Below, in pieces: positions 1-6,399 of a DNA stretch of 16,423 nucleotides (position 1 is its first letter; each line of letters opens with the position of its first letter). The notes below the pieces were generated by a model. The model made no database searches, was not told where the DNA came from, and saw nothing but the letters and a program-made list of their open reading frames with translations. The translations under genes and the position numbers were made by a program. The DNA comes from Spirochaetota bacterium (GTDB taxonomy: Bacteria; Spirochaetota; Spirochaetia; Treponematales; Breznakiellaceae), in assembly GCA_023406985.1 (NCBI GenBank), contig JAEXTK010000121.1, positions 1 to 16,423 on the forward strand, written 5' to 3'.

Positions 1-31
1 GTCCGATGGACGGCTCGCGACGATATTCTTC

Positions 32-104
32 TGGGCCCACCTGGATTTGAACCAGGGACCTACGGATTATGAGTCCGCAGCTCTAACCGCTGAGCTATAG
101 GCCC
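32..104 (-). tRNA. tRNA with CAU anticodon (Met elongator or Ile2)
   Basis: Read on the minus strand, this 73-nt sequence folds into a complete cloverleaf. The 7-bp acceptor stem pairs GGGCCTA with TGGGCCC (one G-U pair), and the discriminator is A. The D arm contains AGCGGTTA, the anticodon stem is GCGGA/TCCGT, the loop CTCATAA gives anticodon CAT, and the T arm is CCTGG-TTCAAAT-CCAGG. The 3' CCA is not encoded, because the next bases are GAAG. A CAU anticodon serves elongator methionine tRNA or, after lysidine modification of C34, the tRNA-Ile that reads AUA. The sequence alone does not decide between them. The initiator tRNA is unlikely because the first pair G1-C72 is matched. Confidence 0.95.
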
Positions 105-113
105 GGAGCGTCA

Positions 114-142
114 TTTATTGCATCCGAGGCGAAAAAAGTCAA
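114..142 (-). promoter_or_regulatory. Probable sigma-70-type promoter of the tRNA gene
   Basis: On the minus strand TTGACT (plus 142-137) is followed, after a 17-bp spacer, by AATAAA (plus 119-114), matching 4 of 6 bases of the -10 consensus. The predicted start falls at about plus 107, two or three bases before the mature tRNA 5' end at 104. Spacing and position fit well; the call is by pattern only. Confidence 0.55.
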
Positions 143-216
143 TTGACGGGGTTCGGGCAGGGTCCGGAGCGGGGGTCGTGGCGGCAGGGGGTTTCGCGAT
201 AGTATTTAAGGGAGCC

Positions 217-223
217 GAGGGGG
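217..223 (+). promoter_or_regulatory. Ribosome binding site deciding the GTG start at 230
   Basis: GAGGGGG ends 6 bases before the GTG at 230. It supports that GTG, which opens directly into a signal peptide (MKRRTGPSIL...), as the start of the OmpA-like gene. Confidence 0.6.
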
Positions 224-229
224 AACGCC

Positions 230-1465
230 GTGAAGAGAAGGACAGGACCATCGATCCTCGCCGTAGTGGTATCGCTATTCGCGGCGGCGCCGCACGGCGA
301 GGCCGCGGAACGGTTCCGCTTCGACTACGCGGCGGGCGACCGGTACCGCGTCCTTTCCACGGTCAAGGAAGCGGTGTACGTCAACCGGAGGTTGAGCCAT
401 CGCGCGGAGATCCTCAACCGGATCGCGGTGACCGTCACCGCGGCGAAGGACGGCGTCGGCAGCCACGAGGCCGTCTTCCAGACCTCGGAACGATCGGTCG
501 GGACGGAGGAGGGGCGCGCGTACCAGTGGTCGCGCGAGTACGAGTCGGCCTTCGATCGGGACGCGACCGGAAAGTACCGGATCGCCGAGGGGTACTGGAT
601 GCCGGTGGTCAGGGACGTGCCCGTCTTCCCGGAGGGCGACCTCGCGGCGGGCGCGACCTGGAGCGCCGCGGGAGAGGAAGTCCACGACTTCCGGGACGGC
701 TTCGGCGACGGGGCGGGCATCGCGGAACCCTACCGCATCCCGTTCACCGCGAACTACCGGTATCTCGGCGAGCGGACCTGGCGGGGGACCTCCTACCCCG
801 CGATAGCGGTCTCTTACCGGATCTTCCATGAGGCGCCCCGGCCCGCGGCCGCCCGGGGTATCTGGCCCCTCCGCGTACTCGGCGCCTCGGACCAGACCGT
901 CTACTGGGACCGGAAGCTCGGCCAGCCCGCGGCGTACCAAGAAACCTTCCGCATGATCTTCGAGCTTTCGGACGGTACGACCTTAGAATTCCGGGGAGAG
1001 GCGGAGGCGGAAGTGGTCGAAGCCGCGCCCATGGACCGCGCGCGGATGGCGGACGAGATCGCCGACGATATCGAACGGCTCGGCATAGCGGACGCTTCGG
1101 TGCGCGCCACTGACGAGGGCGTCGCGATCAGCCTGGAGGACATCAAGTTCAGGGCCGACTCAGCTGAACTGGTCGCGGACGAGCGAGCGAAGCTGGAGCG
1201 GATCGCCGAAATCCTTGCCCGCTATCCCGACCGCGATATCCAGGTGAACGGCCACACGGCCCTGGCGGGCACCGAGGAAGGCCGCAAGAAACTTTCCGAG
1301 GAGCGGGCCGCCGCGGTAGCCGCCTTCCTCGTCGCGAGGGGCGTGCGGACGAGCGAGCGCGTGGTCGTCCGCGGCTTCGGCGCGACGATGAGCGTGGCCG
1401 ACAACGGAAGCGAAGAGGGGCGCCGACGGAACCGCCGCGTTGAGATCATTCTCTTGGAAAATTGA
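230..1465 (+). CDS. Secreted OmpA-family (C-terminal OmpA-like domain) envelope protein
   Basis: The 411-residue product begins with a basic/hydrophobic signal peptide (about residues 1-25, ending AAPHGEAA), so it should be exported. Residues 26-265 are a beta-rich region I do not recognise. Residues about 300-411 are an OmpA-like peptidoglycan-associated domain, with FRADSAEL near 307-314, GHTALAG at 341-347, LSEERAAAV at 355-363 and NRRVEI at 401-406. In the OmpA/Pal family the Asp of GHTD and the Arg of LSxxRA hold the diaminopimelate residue of peptidoglycan. Here Arg359 is present but the Asp position is Ala344. The GHTALAG form is, to my recollection, common in spirochaete proteins of this family. 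A likely role is envelope anchoring or integrity. The gene stands alone, with 78 bp before the next one. Confidence 0.85.
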   Translation: MKRRTGPSILAVVVSLFAAAPHGEAAERFRFDYAAGDRYRVLSTVKEAVYVNRRLSHRAEILNRIAVTVTAAKDGVGSHEAVFQTSERSVGTEEGRAYQWSREYESAFDRDATGKYRIAEGYWMPVVRDVPVFPEGDLAAGATWSAAGEEVHDFRDGFGDGAGIAEPYRIPFTANYRYLGERTWRGTSYPAIAVSYRIFHEAPRPAAARGIWPLRVLGASDQTVYWDRKLGQPAAYQETFRMIFELSDGTTLEFRGEAEAEVVEAAPMDRARMADEIADDIERLGIADASVRATDEGVAISLEDIKFRADSAELVADERAKLERIAEILARYPDRDIQVNGHTALAGTEEGRKKLSEERAAAVAAFLVARGVRTSERVVVRGFGATMSVADNGSEEGRRRNRRVEIILLEN

Positions 1466-1543
1466 TGCAAATCTCGCAAATAGCAGTTCCGCATCGCACC
1501 GCGCCTTGACCCCCGAGGTCCCCCTATGGTACCACGATAGCAC

Positions 1544-2776
1544 ATGAACTACTCGGAACCCACGAAGCTCGCGGTCCTCGCCTGTCCGGGCGGGGAGCGT
1601 TTTGCCGATGAGGTGATCGTCCACCTGAAGCGGCTCTATCGTCGGAGATTCGACCATAAGGCCGCCGTCCTCGCCAAACGGTATTCTTTGGAGAAGGACG
1701 CGGTCGTACGGAAGATCAACTTCGAGAACGACGTCATCGACGCCGCGACCTGCATCCCCGGCGACGTCACCAAGTTCCGATCCCCCGCCTTCAAGATACC
1801 GGCCCGATTCACCTATTTCCCGAACGGGGAGATCAAGACGGAGATCCTGGAGTCCATCCGGGGCCGCGACGTCTACATCTTCCAGGACGTGGAGAACCAC
1901 CAGCCCATCGCCTTCAACGACGGGAAGAACGTCAAGCAGCTGTCGGTCAACGACCACTTGATGAACCTCCTCGTGGCGGTGGACGCGACCAAGCAGGCCG
2001 GCGCCGAGCGCGTCACCCTGGTCGTCCCGGTGTACCCCTATTCCCGCCAGCACAAGAAGAAGGGCCGCGAAGGCCTCACCGCGAGCCGCATCGGCAAGAT
2101 GCTGGAGGCGATGGGCGTGGACCGCATCATCACCCTGGACATCCACTCGCGCGAGATAGAGAACGCGTTCAATTTCATGCGCCTGGAGAATCTCCACGCG
2201 AGCTACCAGATCATCCGCAAGCTGTCCCAGATCGCGGATATCACGAGCGACGATTTCGTCGTGGTCTCCCCGGATACCGGCGCCGTGGACCGGAACAAAT
2301 TCTACGCCACGAGCCTCAAGCGTCCCCTCGCCCTCCTCTACAAGGAGCGCGATTATTCCCGCGTCACGCAGAACGCCCTGGACAACAACATCTCCGAGAT
2401 CAAGCTCCTCGGCAAGGTCGAGGGCAAGACCGTCTTCATGGCCGACGACATGCTCGGCACCGGCGGGACCCTGCTCAAGGCGATGAAGTTCCTCAAGGAA
2501 CAGGGCGCCAAGGACATCATCGCCGCCATCAGCCTGCCCTTCTTCTCCGGCGAGGCCATCGAGCATTTCGAGGAAGCCTTCCGGCAAGGCTGGTTCAACC
2601 GCATCATCGGGACGAACGCCGTCTACCACGAGGAGCTCCTCAAGCGCGAGTGGTTCGTGAGCGTCAACGTGTCCGGCCTCTTCGCCCAAACCATCTCGCG
2701 GCTGCATCACGGCCGGTCCCTGAGCTCCATCCTGGATAACCGCGAGATCATCGAGAAGCTGCTCGCGAAAAAATGA
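1544..2776 (+). CDS. prs: Ribose-phosphate pyrophosphokinase (PRPP synthetase) family protein, long form
   Basis: At 410 residues this is about 95 longer than the usual 315-residue PRPP synthetase, which makes PRPP from ribose 5-phosphate and ATP for nucleotide, His and Trp synthesis. Family landmarks appear in order: FPNGEIKTEI at 92-101, YPYSRQHKKK at 164-173 (the ATP-loop region, usually RQDRK), TLDIHS at 197-202, VVSPDTGAVDR at 240-250, the PRPP loop DDMLGTGGT at 301-309, and a terminal segment around 372-397 (LFAQTISRLHHGRSLSSIL). The extra length is N-terminal and around 205-235. Two normally conserved Asp are changed: His170 in the ATP loop and Gly305 in the PRPP loop. Family membership is secure; strict PRPP synthetase activity is less so. 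The ATG at 1544 lacks a clear Shine-Dalgarno, and an in-frame upstream ATG at 1526 runs into a stop. The stop overlaps the next ATG. Confidence 0.85.
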   Translation: MNYSEPTKLAVLACPGGERFADEVIVHLKRLYRRRFDHKAAVLAKRYSLEKDAVVRKINFENDVIDAATCIPGDVTKFRSPAFKIPARFTYFPNGEIKTEILESIRGRDVYIFQDVENHQPIAFNDGKNVKQLSVNDHLMNLLVAVDATKQAGAERVTLVVPVYPYSRQHKKKGREGLTASRIGKMLEAMGVDRIITLDIHSREIENAFNFMRLENLHASYQIIRKLSQIADITSDDFVVVSPDTGAVDRNKFYATSLKRPLALLYKERDYSRVTQNALDNNISEIKLLGKVEGKTVFMADDMLGTGGTLLKAMKFLKEQGAKDIIAAISLPFFSGEAIEHFEEAFRQGWFNRIIGTNAVYHEELLKREWFVSVNVSGLFAQTISRLHHGRSLSSILDNREIIEKLLAKK

Positions 2777-4212
2777 CCCCACCCCGCGACGGCCGCGCGA
2801 TCCTGTGCGCGGACATCGGGACCTCCTCGCTCAAGGCGGCCCTCGTCGACTTCGAGGGGCGCCTCCGCGCCTTCGTGCGCGAGGGCTACGCGGACGGCGA
2901 AGGGCGCTCCGTGACCGGCGCCGACTGGGAGACCGCGTTCCGCCGTGCCTCCCTCCGGCTTTCCCGCGACGCCCGCGAGGACGGTATGGACCTCGCGGCG
3001 GTCTGCGTCTCCGGCAACGGGCCCTCCCTGGTACCGGTGACCGCGGACGGCGCGGACCTCCCGCCCCTCCATTGGCACGACGGGCGGACTTCCCCGCTCG
3101 CGGCCGCCGACCCCTCGGCCAGGCCGAAGTCCTTCTTCCTCCCCCGCGCGGCCTGGCTCAAGGAGCATGACGGCGCCTCCTACGCCCGCGTGCGGCGCTT
3201 CCTCTCCTGCCACGAGTGGCTCTCCTCGCGGCTCGGGGCGGACGAGGTCGGCGTGCTGCCGTCCCCCGCCTACGGCCCCTACTTCTGGGACGCCGCCCAG
3301 ATCGCCGCCTACGGCTTGGACGCCGACCTGTTCCCGCCGCTCGTGAACATGGGGACGCGCATCGGCTCGGTTTCCCGCGCCGCGGCCCGCGACTTCGATC
3401 TTCCCGAAGGGCTGCCGATCGTCGCCGCGGGGACCGACTATTTCATGGCCCTGGTCGGCGTTGGCGTGATAGAGAAGGGCATGGTCTGCGATCGGGCGGG
3501 CACCTCGGAGGGCATCAACGTGTGCGCGGAGAAGCCCGCGCGGACCGCGGACCTCCTCACGCTGCCGCAGCTCAAGGCCGAACTCTGGCACGTGAGCGCC
3601 ATGCTGCCCACGACCGGGAGGCTCTTCGAATGGTTCCGCACCATCACGGGCCAGACCGACCGCGGCTACGCCGACATGCTCCGCGAGATCACCGCCGCCG
3701 CCCCCCGCGCCTTCGACGGCAGCGCCCGCGGCAAGGACGGTTCGGGCGGCTTCTTTTTCCCCGACGTGCGATCGGCGGGCAGCCTCACGGCATCGAGCGC
3801 CTTCATCTCCACCGCCGGCCTCACGACGCGGGCCGAGCTCGGGCGGGCGGTCGTGGAGGCGATCGGCTTCATGGTCCGCGAGGCCATCGGCACCCTCGAG
3901 CGCCACGGGTTCAGGATCGACGCCATGCGGCTCTCCGGCGGGCAGGCGAAGAACGAGGTCTGGAATCGGCTCAAGGCGGACATGACCGGGCGATGCTTGG
4001 CGGTGCCCGAGGTTCCCGACGGCGAACTCATCGGGAACGCCTGCGCGGCCCTCGTCGCCCTGGGGGAGGCCCGGACCGTGGAAGAAGCCGTGGCGCGGAC
4101 CGTCCGCATCGAGCGGGTCTACGAGAGCGACCAGCGCGCCTACGCCGTCCACTCGGAACGCTACGACGCCTGGCGGGCGATGCGGGCTAAAATGGAGAAA
4201 TTCTTCGAGTGA
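2773..4212 (+). CDS. FGGY-family carbohydrate kinase, substrate unknown
   Basis: The 479-residue product has both FGGY actin-like halves. The N-terminal phosphate loop is DIGTSS at 14-19. A substrate-side strand SGNGPSLVPV lies at 80-89 where xylulokinases have SGQMHG, followed by HDGRT at 102-106. The candidate catalytic Asp222 is in AAGTDYF, followed by GVGVIEKG. The C-terminal Gly-rich nucleotide motif SGGQAKNEVWNRL lies at 388-400. The length suits the family. Such kinases transfer phosphate from ATP to pentuloses, hexuloses, glycerol or related polyols in the cytoplasm. The altered substrate strand argues against naming it xylB. Its ATG overlaps the upstream stop as ATGA, so it is probably translated by coupling with the PRPP-synthetase-family gene. 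It ends in a GTGA overlap with the HAD gene. Confidence 0.88.
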   Translation: MTPPRDGRAILCADIGTSSLKAALVDFEGRLRAFVREGYADGEGRSVTGADWETAFRRASLRLSRDAREDGMDLAAVCVSGNGPSLVPVTADGADLPPLHWHDGRTSPLAAADPSARPKSFFLPRAAWLKEHDGASYARVRRFLSCHEWLSSRLGADEVGVLPSPAYGPYFWDAAQIAAYGLDADLFPPLVNMGTRIGSVSRAAARDFDLPEGLPIVAAGTDYFMALVGVGVIEKGMVCDRAGTSEGINVCAEKPARTADLLTLPQLKAELWHVSAMLPTTGRLFEWFRTITGQTDRGYADMLREITAAAPRAFDGSARGKDGSGGFFFPDVRSAGSLTASSAFISTAGLTTRAELGRAVVEAIGFMVREAIGTLERHGFRIDAMRLSGGQAKNEVWNRLKADMTGRCLAVPEVPDGELIGNACAALVALGEARTVEEAVARTVRIERVYESDQRAYAVHSERYDAWRAMRAKMEKFFE

Positions 4213-4862
4213 CCATCTATTCGCTTCCCGCCCGCATCGCGGCGGTGATCTTCGATATCGATTCCACGCTCTACACCTGCCCCGCCTACGCCGAAGCCCA
4301 GACCCGCGGCCAGATCGCGCGGCTCGCGGAGCGTTTGGGCAAGTCCCCGGAAGGGACGGAGTCCCTGATCGAAGGGTACCGCGCGGCCTGGTCCGCGGCG
4401 CACGACGGCAAGAAGCTCAGCCTGGGCAACGCCTTCGTGGCGTTCGGCGTCCCCATCGAGGAGAGCGTCCGCTGGCGGACGGAGCTCATCAACCCCGCGG
4501 ATTATTTGACCGAGGACGCCGCGCTCCGCGCCGCGCTCGCCGCGCTCTCGGGCCGCGTGCCCCTCGGCGTGGTCACGAACAATCCCGTGGCCGTCGGCAG
4601 GAAGACCCTCGCCGCGCTCGGCGTGGAGGATCTCTTCCGGTCGGTCATCGGGCTGGACACCTGCGGCGTCTCCAAGCCCCACGAGGCGCCCTTCCGGGAA
4701 GCGGCCGCGGCCCTCGGCGCCGCCCCTTCCGCCTGCGTCGCCGTGGGCGACCGCTTCGACATCGACATTGCCCTGCCGCTCAAGCTCGGCATGGGGGGCG
4801 TCCTCGTGGACGGCGTCGAGGACGTGTACGGCCTTCCGGCAACCTTCGCCGGCCGCTGGTGA
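4209..4862 (+). CDS. HAD-superfamily hydrolase (phosphatase, phosphoglycolate-phosphatase-like)
   Basis: All four HAD motifs are visible in the 217-residue product. Motif I is FDIDST, with nucleophile Asp16 and acid/base Asp18. Motif II is Thr123 in VVTNN, motif III is Lys156 in VSKPHEAPF, and motif IV is GDRFDIDI at 180-187 with acidic residues at 181, 184 and 186. A helical cap (about residues 24-95) sits between motifs I and II, as in subfamily I phosphatases. It should be a cytoplasmic Mg-dependent phosphatase acting on a small phosphorylated metabolite; the substrate is not readable. The start is GTG at 4209, overlapping the preceding kinase stop as GTGA, which suggests translational coupling. 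Together the kinase and phosphatase might act on the same sugar-phosphate pool, but that is inference. Confidence 0.88.
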   Translation: MTIYSLPARIAAVIFDIDSTLYTCPAYAEAQTRGQIARLAERLGKSPEGTESLIEGYRAAWSAAHDGKKLSLGNAFVAFGVPIEESVRWRTELINPADYLTEDAALRAALAALSGRVPLGVVTNNPVAVGRKTLAALGVEDLFRSVIGLDTCGVSKPHEAPFREAAAALGAAPSACVAVGDRFDIDIALPLKLGMGGVLVDGVEDVYGLPATFAGRW

Positions 4863-4918
4863 CCGGCGGACGACCGCCGACTTGACGGACGCGGATCGAA
4901 GTGCGAGGCTTGCTGCCT

Positions 4919-6049
4919 ATGGACTGCATCGAGGAATTCGCCGCGGACCTCGCGGAAATCTGCTCCCGTTCGCCCGTGGCTTCCGGCCGCCCCCTCTTCT
5001 GGACCATCATCGCCAATCCGACCGCCGGCGGCTTCACCATCCGGGGCCGCTGGAAACGCCATAGGGAGACCCTGCGCCGCTTCGCGGAGGAAGCCCGGGC
5101 CAGGCCCGCGCGCGGCGAGGGGGCGGCGCCGTCCCTGACCGCGCGGGCCGACGACTGGGGCGACGGTTCGCTCGGCGCCCTCGGCCTCGTGCCTACCCGC
5201 CGGGCGGCCCACGCGGGCGAGATCGTGCGGGCGCTCATCGACGAGGCGGCCGCCTCAAGCGCGGACGCGGCGGGAACGAGACCCTTCCACCTCGTCGTGA
5301 CCGCGGGCGGCGACGGCACGAGCCTGGAGGCCCTGACCGCCCTCTACGGCGCCCCCGCGGCCCTCCGATCCTCCTTCGCCATCCTCCGGCTCCCCATGGG
5401 GACCGGCAACGACGGCGCCGACGCGCGCGAGCTCGCCGATGCCCTCGACCTGATCGCCCGTCCTTCCCGCATAGAGTACGCCCGCGCCGTGCGCCTGCGG
5501 ACCTCCGCGCCGGGCCTGGGCCCCTTCCTCGCCTTCAACATCCTCTCCGTCGGCCTGGACGCCTTCGTCACCCACATGACCAACAAGACGAAGGGCAGCA
5601 TGCCGGGGGATTCCTACAAGATCTGGGTGGATCTGGCCACCCTTTTCTATGACCGGATCTACACGGTGGCGCCGATGGAAGTGCGCGCGACGGACGCGAA
5701 CGGCAGGCCCATCCAGGCCTTCACCGACACGCTCCTGCTCCTCGCCTTCGGGGCCAGCGGCAAACGTACCTACGGCTCGAACAAGAAGATCCTGCCGGAC
5801 GAGCGCAACGTCTGCGCGGTGAAGCAGATACCGCTCCTCAAGAAGCTCCAGCTCAAGGCGCTATTCATGAGCGGCGGCCACGCGAATCGGAGCGAGGCGC
5901 GACTGTTCTCCGCGGAACGCGCGGAGTTGCGCTATGGCCACCCGATACTCGCCCAGATGGACGGGGAAGCCGTCCGCCTGGAACCGTCGGCCTTCCCCGT
6001 CGTGATGGAGCTCACCGAGCCGGCTATCCCCGTCCTGAAGGCCACGTGA
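4919..6049 (+). CDS. Diacylglycerol/sphingosine kinase-like lipid kinase (DAGK catalytic domain family)
   Basis: With the ATG at 4919 the product has 376 residues. A GTG six codons upstream (4901) would give 382; GAGG at 4905-4908 slightly favours the ATG. Counting from the ATG, the DAGK catalytic landmarks are IIANPTAGG at about 30-38, the nucleotide-binding loop TAGGDGTS at about 128-135, LPMGTGND at 158-165, and the late QMDGEAV at about 346-352 that carries a conserved acidic residue of the YegS/DgkB/LCB5 fold. These enzymes use ATP to phosphorylate diacylglycerol or related lipids at the inner face of the membrane. There is no signal peptide or membrane segment. A 56-bp gap precedes it, and its stop overlaps the following GTG start as GTGA. 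The exact lipid substrate is unknown. Confidence 0.85.
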   Translation: MDCIEEFAADLAEICSRSPVASGRPLFWTIIANPTAGGFTIRGRWKRHRETLRRFAEEARARPARGEGAAPSLTARADDWGDGSLGALGLVPTRRAAHAGEIVRALIDEAAASSADAAGTRPFHLVVTAGGDGTSLEALTALYGAPAALRSSFAILRLPMGTGNDGADARELADALDLIARPSRIEYARAVRLRTSAPGLGPFLAFNILSVGLDAFVTHMTNKTKGSMPGDSYKIWVDLATLFYDRIYTVAPMEVRATDANGRPIQAFTDTLLLLAFGASGKRTYGSNKKILPDERNVCAVKQIPLLKKLQLKALFMSGGHANRSEARLFSAERAELRYGHPILAQMDGEAVRLEPSAFPVVMELTEPAIPVLKAT

Positions 6050-6315
6050 GGGAAGGTCCCTCCTGTCGGCCGGGCTGCGGCGCCTGCTGCATCGCCCCTT
6101 CCATCTCGAGTCCCATCCCCGGCATGCCCCGGGGGAAACCCGCCGGGGTCCGCTGCGTCCAGCTCACGGACGACAACCGCTGCGCCATCTTCGGCAGGAG
6201 CGACCGCCCCGCCGTGTGCGCCTCCCTCCGCCCCACCGCGGACATGTGCGGGCCCACGCGCGAGGCGGCCCTGGCCTACCTCGCGGAACTCGAGCGCCTC
6301 ACGGCGCCGGACTAG
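6046..6315 (+). CDS. YkgJ-type cysteine-cluster protein (CxxxCxxCC family)
   Basis: This is a small 89-residue protein starting at GTG 6046, which overlaps the upstream stop (GTGA); GAAGG lies a few bases before it. Eight cysteines are present, at 7, 11, 14, 15, 37, 46, 58 and 67. The pattern CxxxCxxCC is followed by SSPIPGMPRGKPAGVRC and RCAIF...RPAVCASL...MCG. This matches the family of E. coli YkgJ, proposed to bind zinc or iron. Its function is not established. It is complete rather than truncated and is the last gene of the coupled cluster. Confidence 0.85.
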   Translation: MREGPSCRPGCGACCIAPSISSPIPGMPRGKPAGVRCVQLTDDNRCAIFGRSDRPAVCASLRPTADMCGPTREAALAYLAELERLTAPD

Positions 6316-6329
6316 CGGTCGGCGCGGCC

Positions 6330-6358
6330 TTGACGAAGCCACTTTTTACGGATACTTA
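6330..6358 (+). promoter_or_regulatory. Probable promoter of the ROK-MFS operon
   Basis: TTGACG at 6330-6335 is followed, after 17 bp, by TACTTA at 6353-6358 (4 of 6 to the -10 consensus), in an AT-rich patch unlike the surrounding high-GC DNA. The -10 is covered by the upstream inverted repeat, which suits a repressed promoter. Confidence 0.5.
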
Positions 6359-6381
6359 TTAAAGTATCTTTCACAAGATAC
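6351..6381. promoter_or_regulatory. Two overlapping inverted repeats: candidate ROK operator
   Basis: GATACTT-ATTA-AAGTATC (6351-6368) and GTATCTT-TCAC-AAGATAC (6364-6381) are both perfect 7-bp-arm inverted repeats with 4-bp spacers. They share the central half-site, so three half-sites are stacked at 13-bp centre-to-centre spacing. They span the predicted -10 and end 18 bp before the ROK start codon. ROK repressors such as NagC, Mlc and XylR bind AT-rich inverted repeats. The most likely ligand is the product of the next gene, giving autoregulation. Confidence 0.7.
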
Positions 6382-6387
6382 CATAAG

Positions 6388-6393
6388 AAGGAG
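6388..6393 (+). promoter_or_regulatory. Strong ribosome binding site of the ROK gene
   Basis: AAGGAG sits 6 bases before the ATG at 6400 and fixes that start. Confidence 0.75.
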
Positions 6394-6399
6394 ACGCCC

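Noticed and set aside
1506..1530. TTGACC and TATGGT as a promoter for the PRPP-synthetase-family gene
   Set aside because: The spacer is only 13 bp, and no AT-rich -10 lies at 16-18 bp.
1160..2782. Long minus-strand open frame opposite the PRPP-synthetase-family gene (540 codons)
   Set aside because: High GC makes antisense frames long. The plus strand carries clear family motifs; the antisense product shows none.
2707..4152. Long minus-strand frame opposite the FGGY kinase and a plus-strand frame within it
   Set aside because: Composition is Arg/Gly/Pro-rich with no motif; these are shadows of the kinase gene.
2773..4212. Naming the FGGY kinase xylB
   Set aside because: The substrate-contact strand differs (SGNGPS instead of SGQMHG) and no xylose genes are nearby.
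4882..4910. TTGACG as an internal promoter before the lipid kinase gene
   Set aside because: The sequence 17 bp downstream (GAGGCT) does not resemble a -10.
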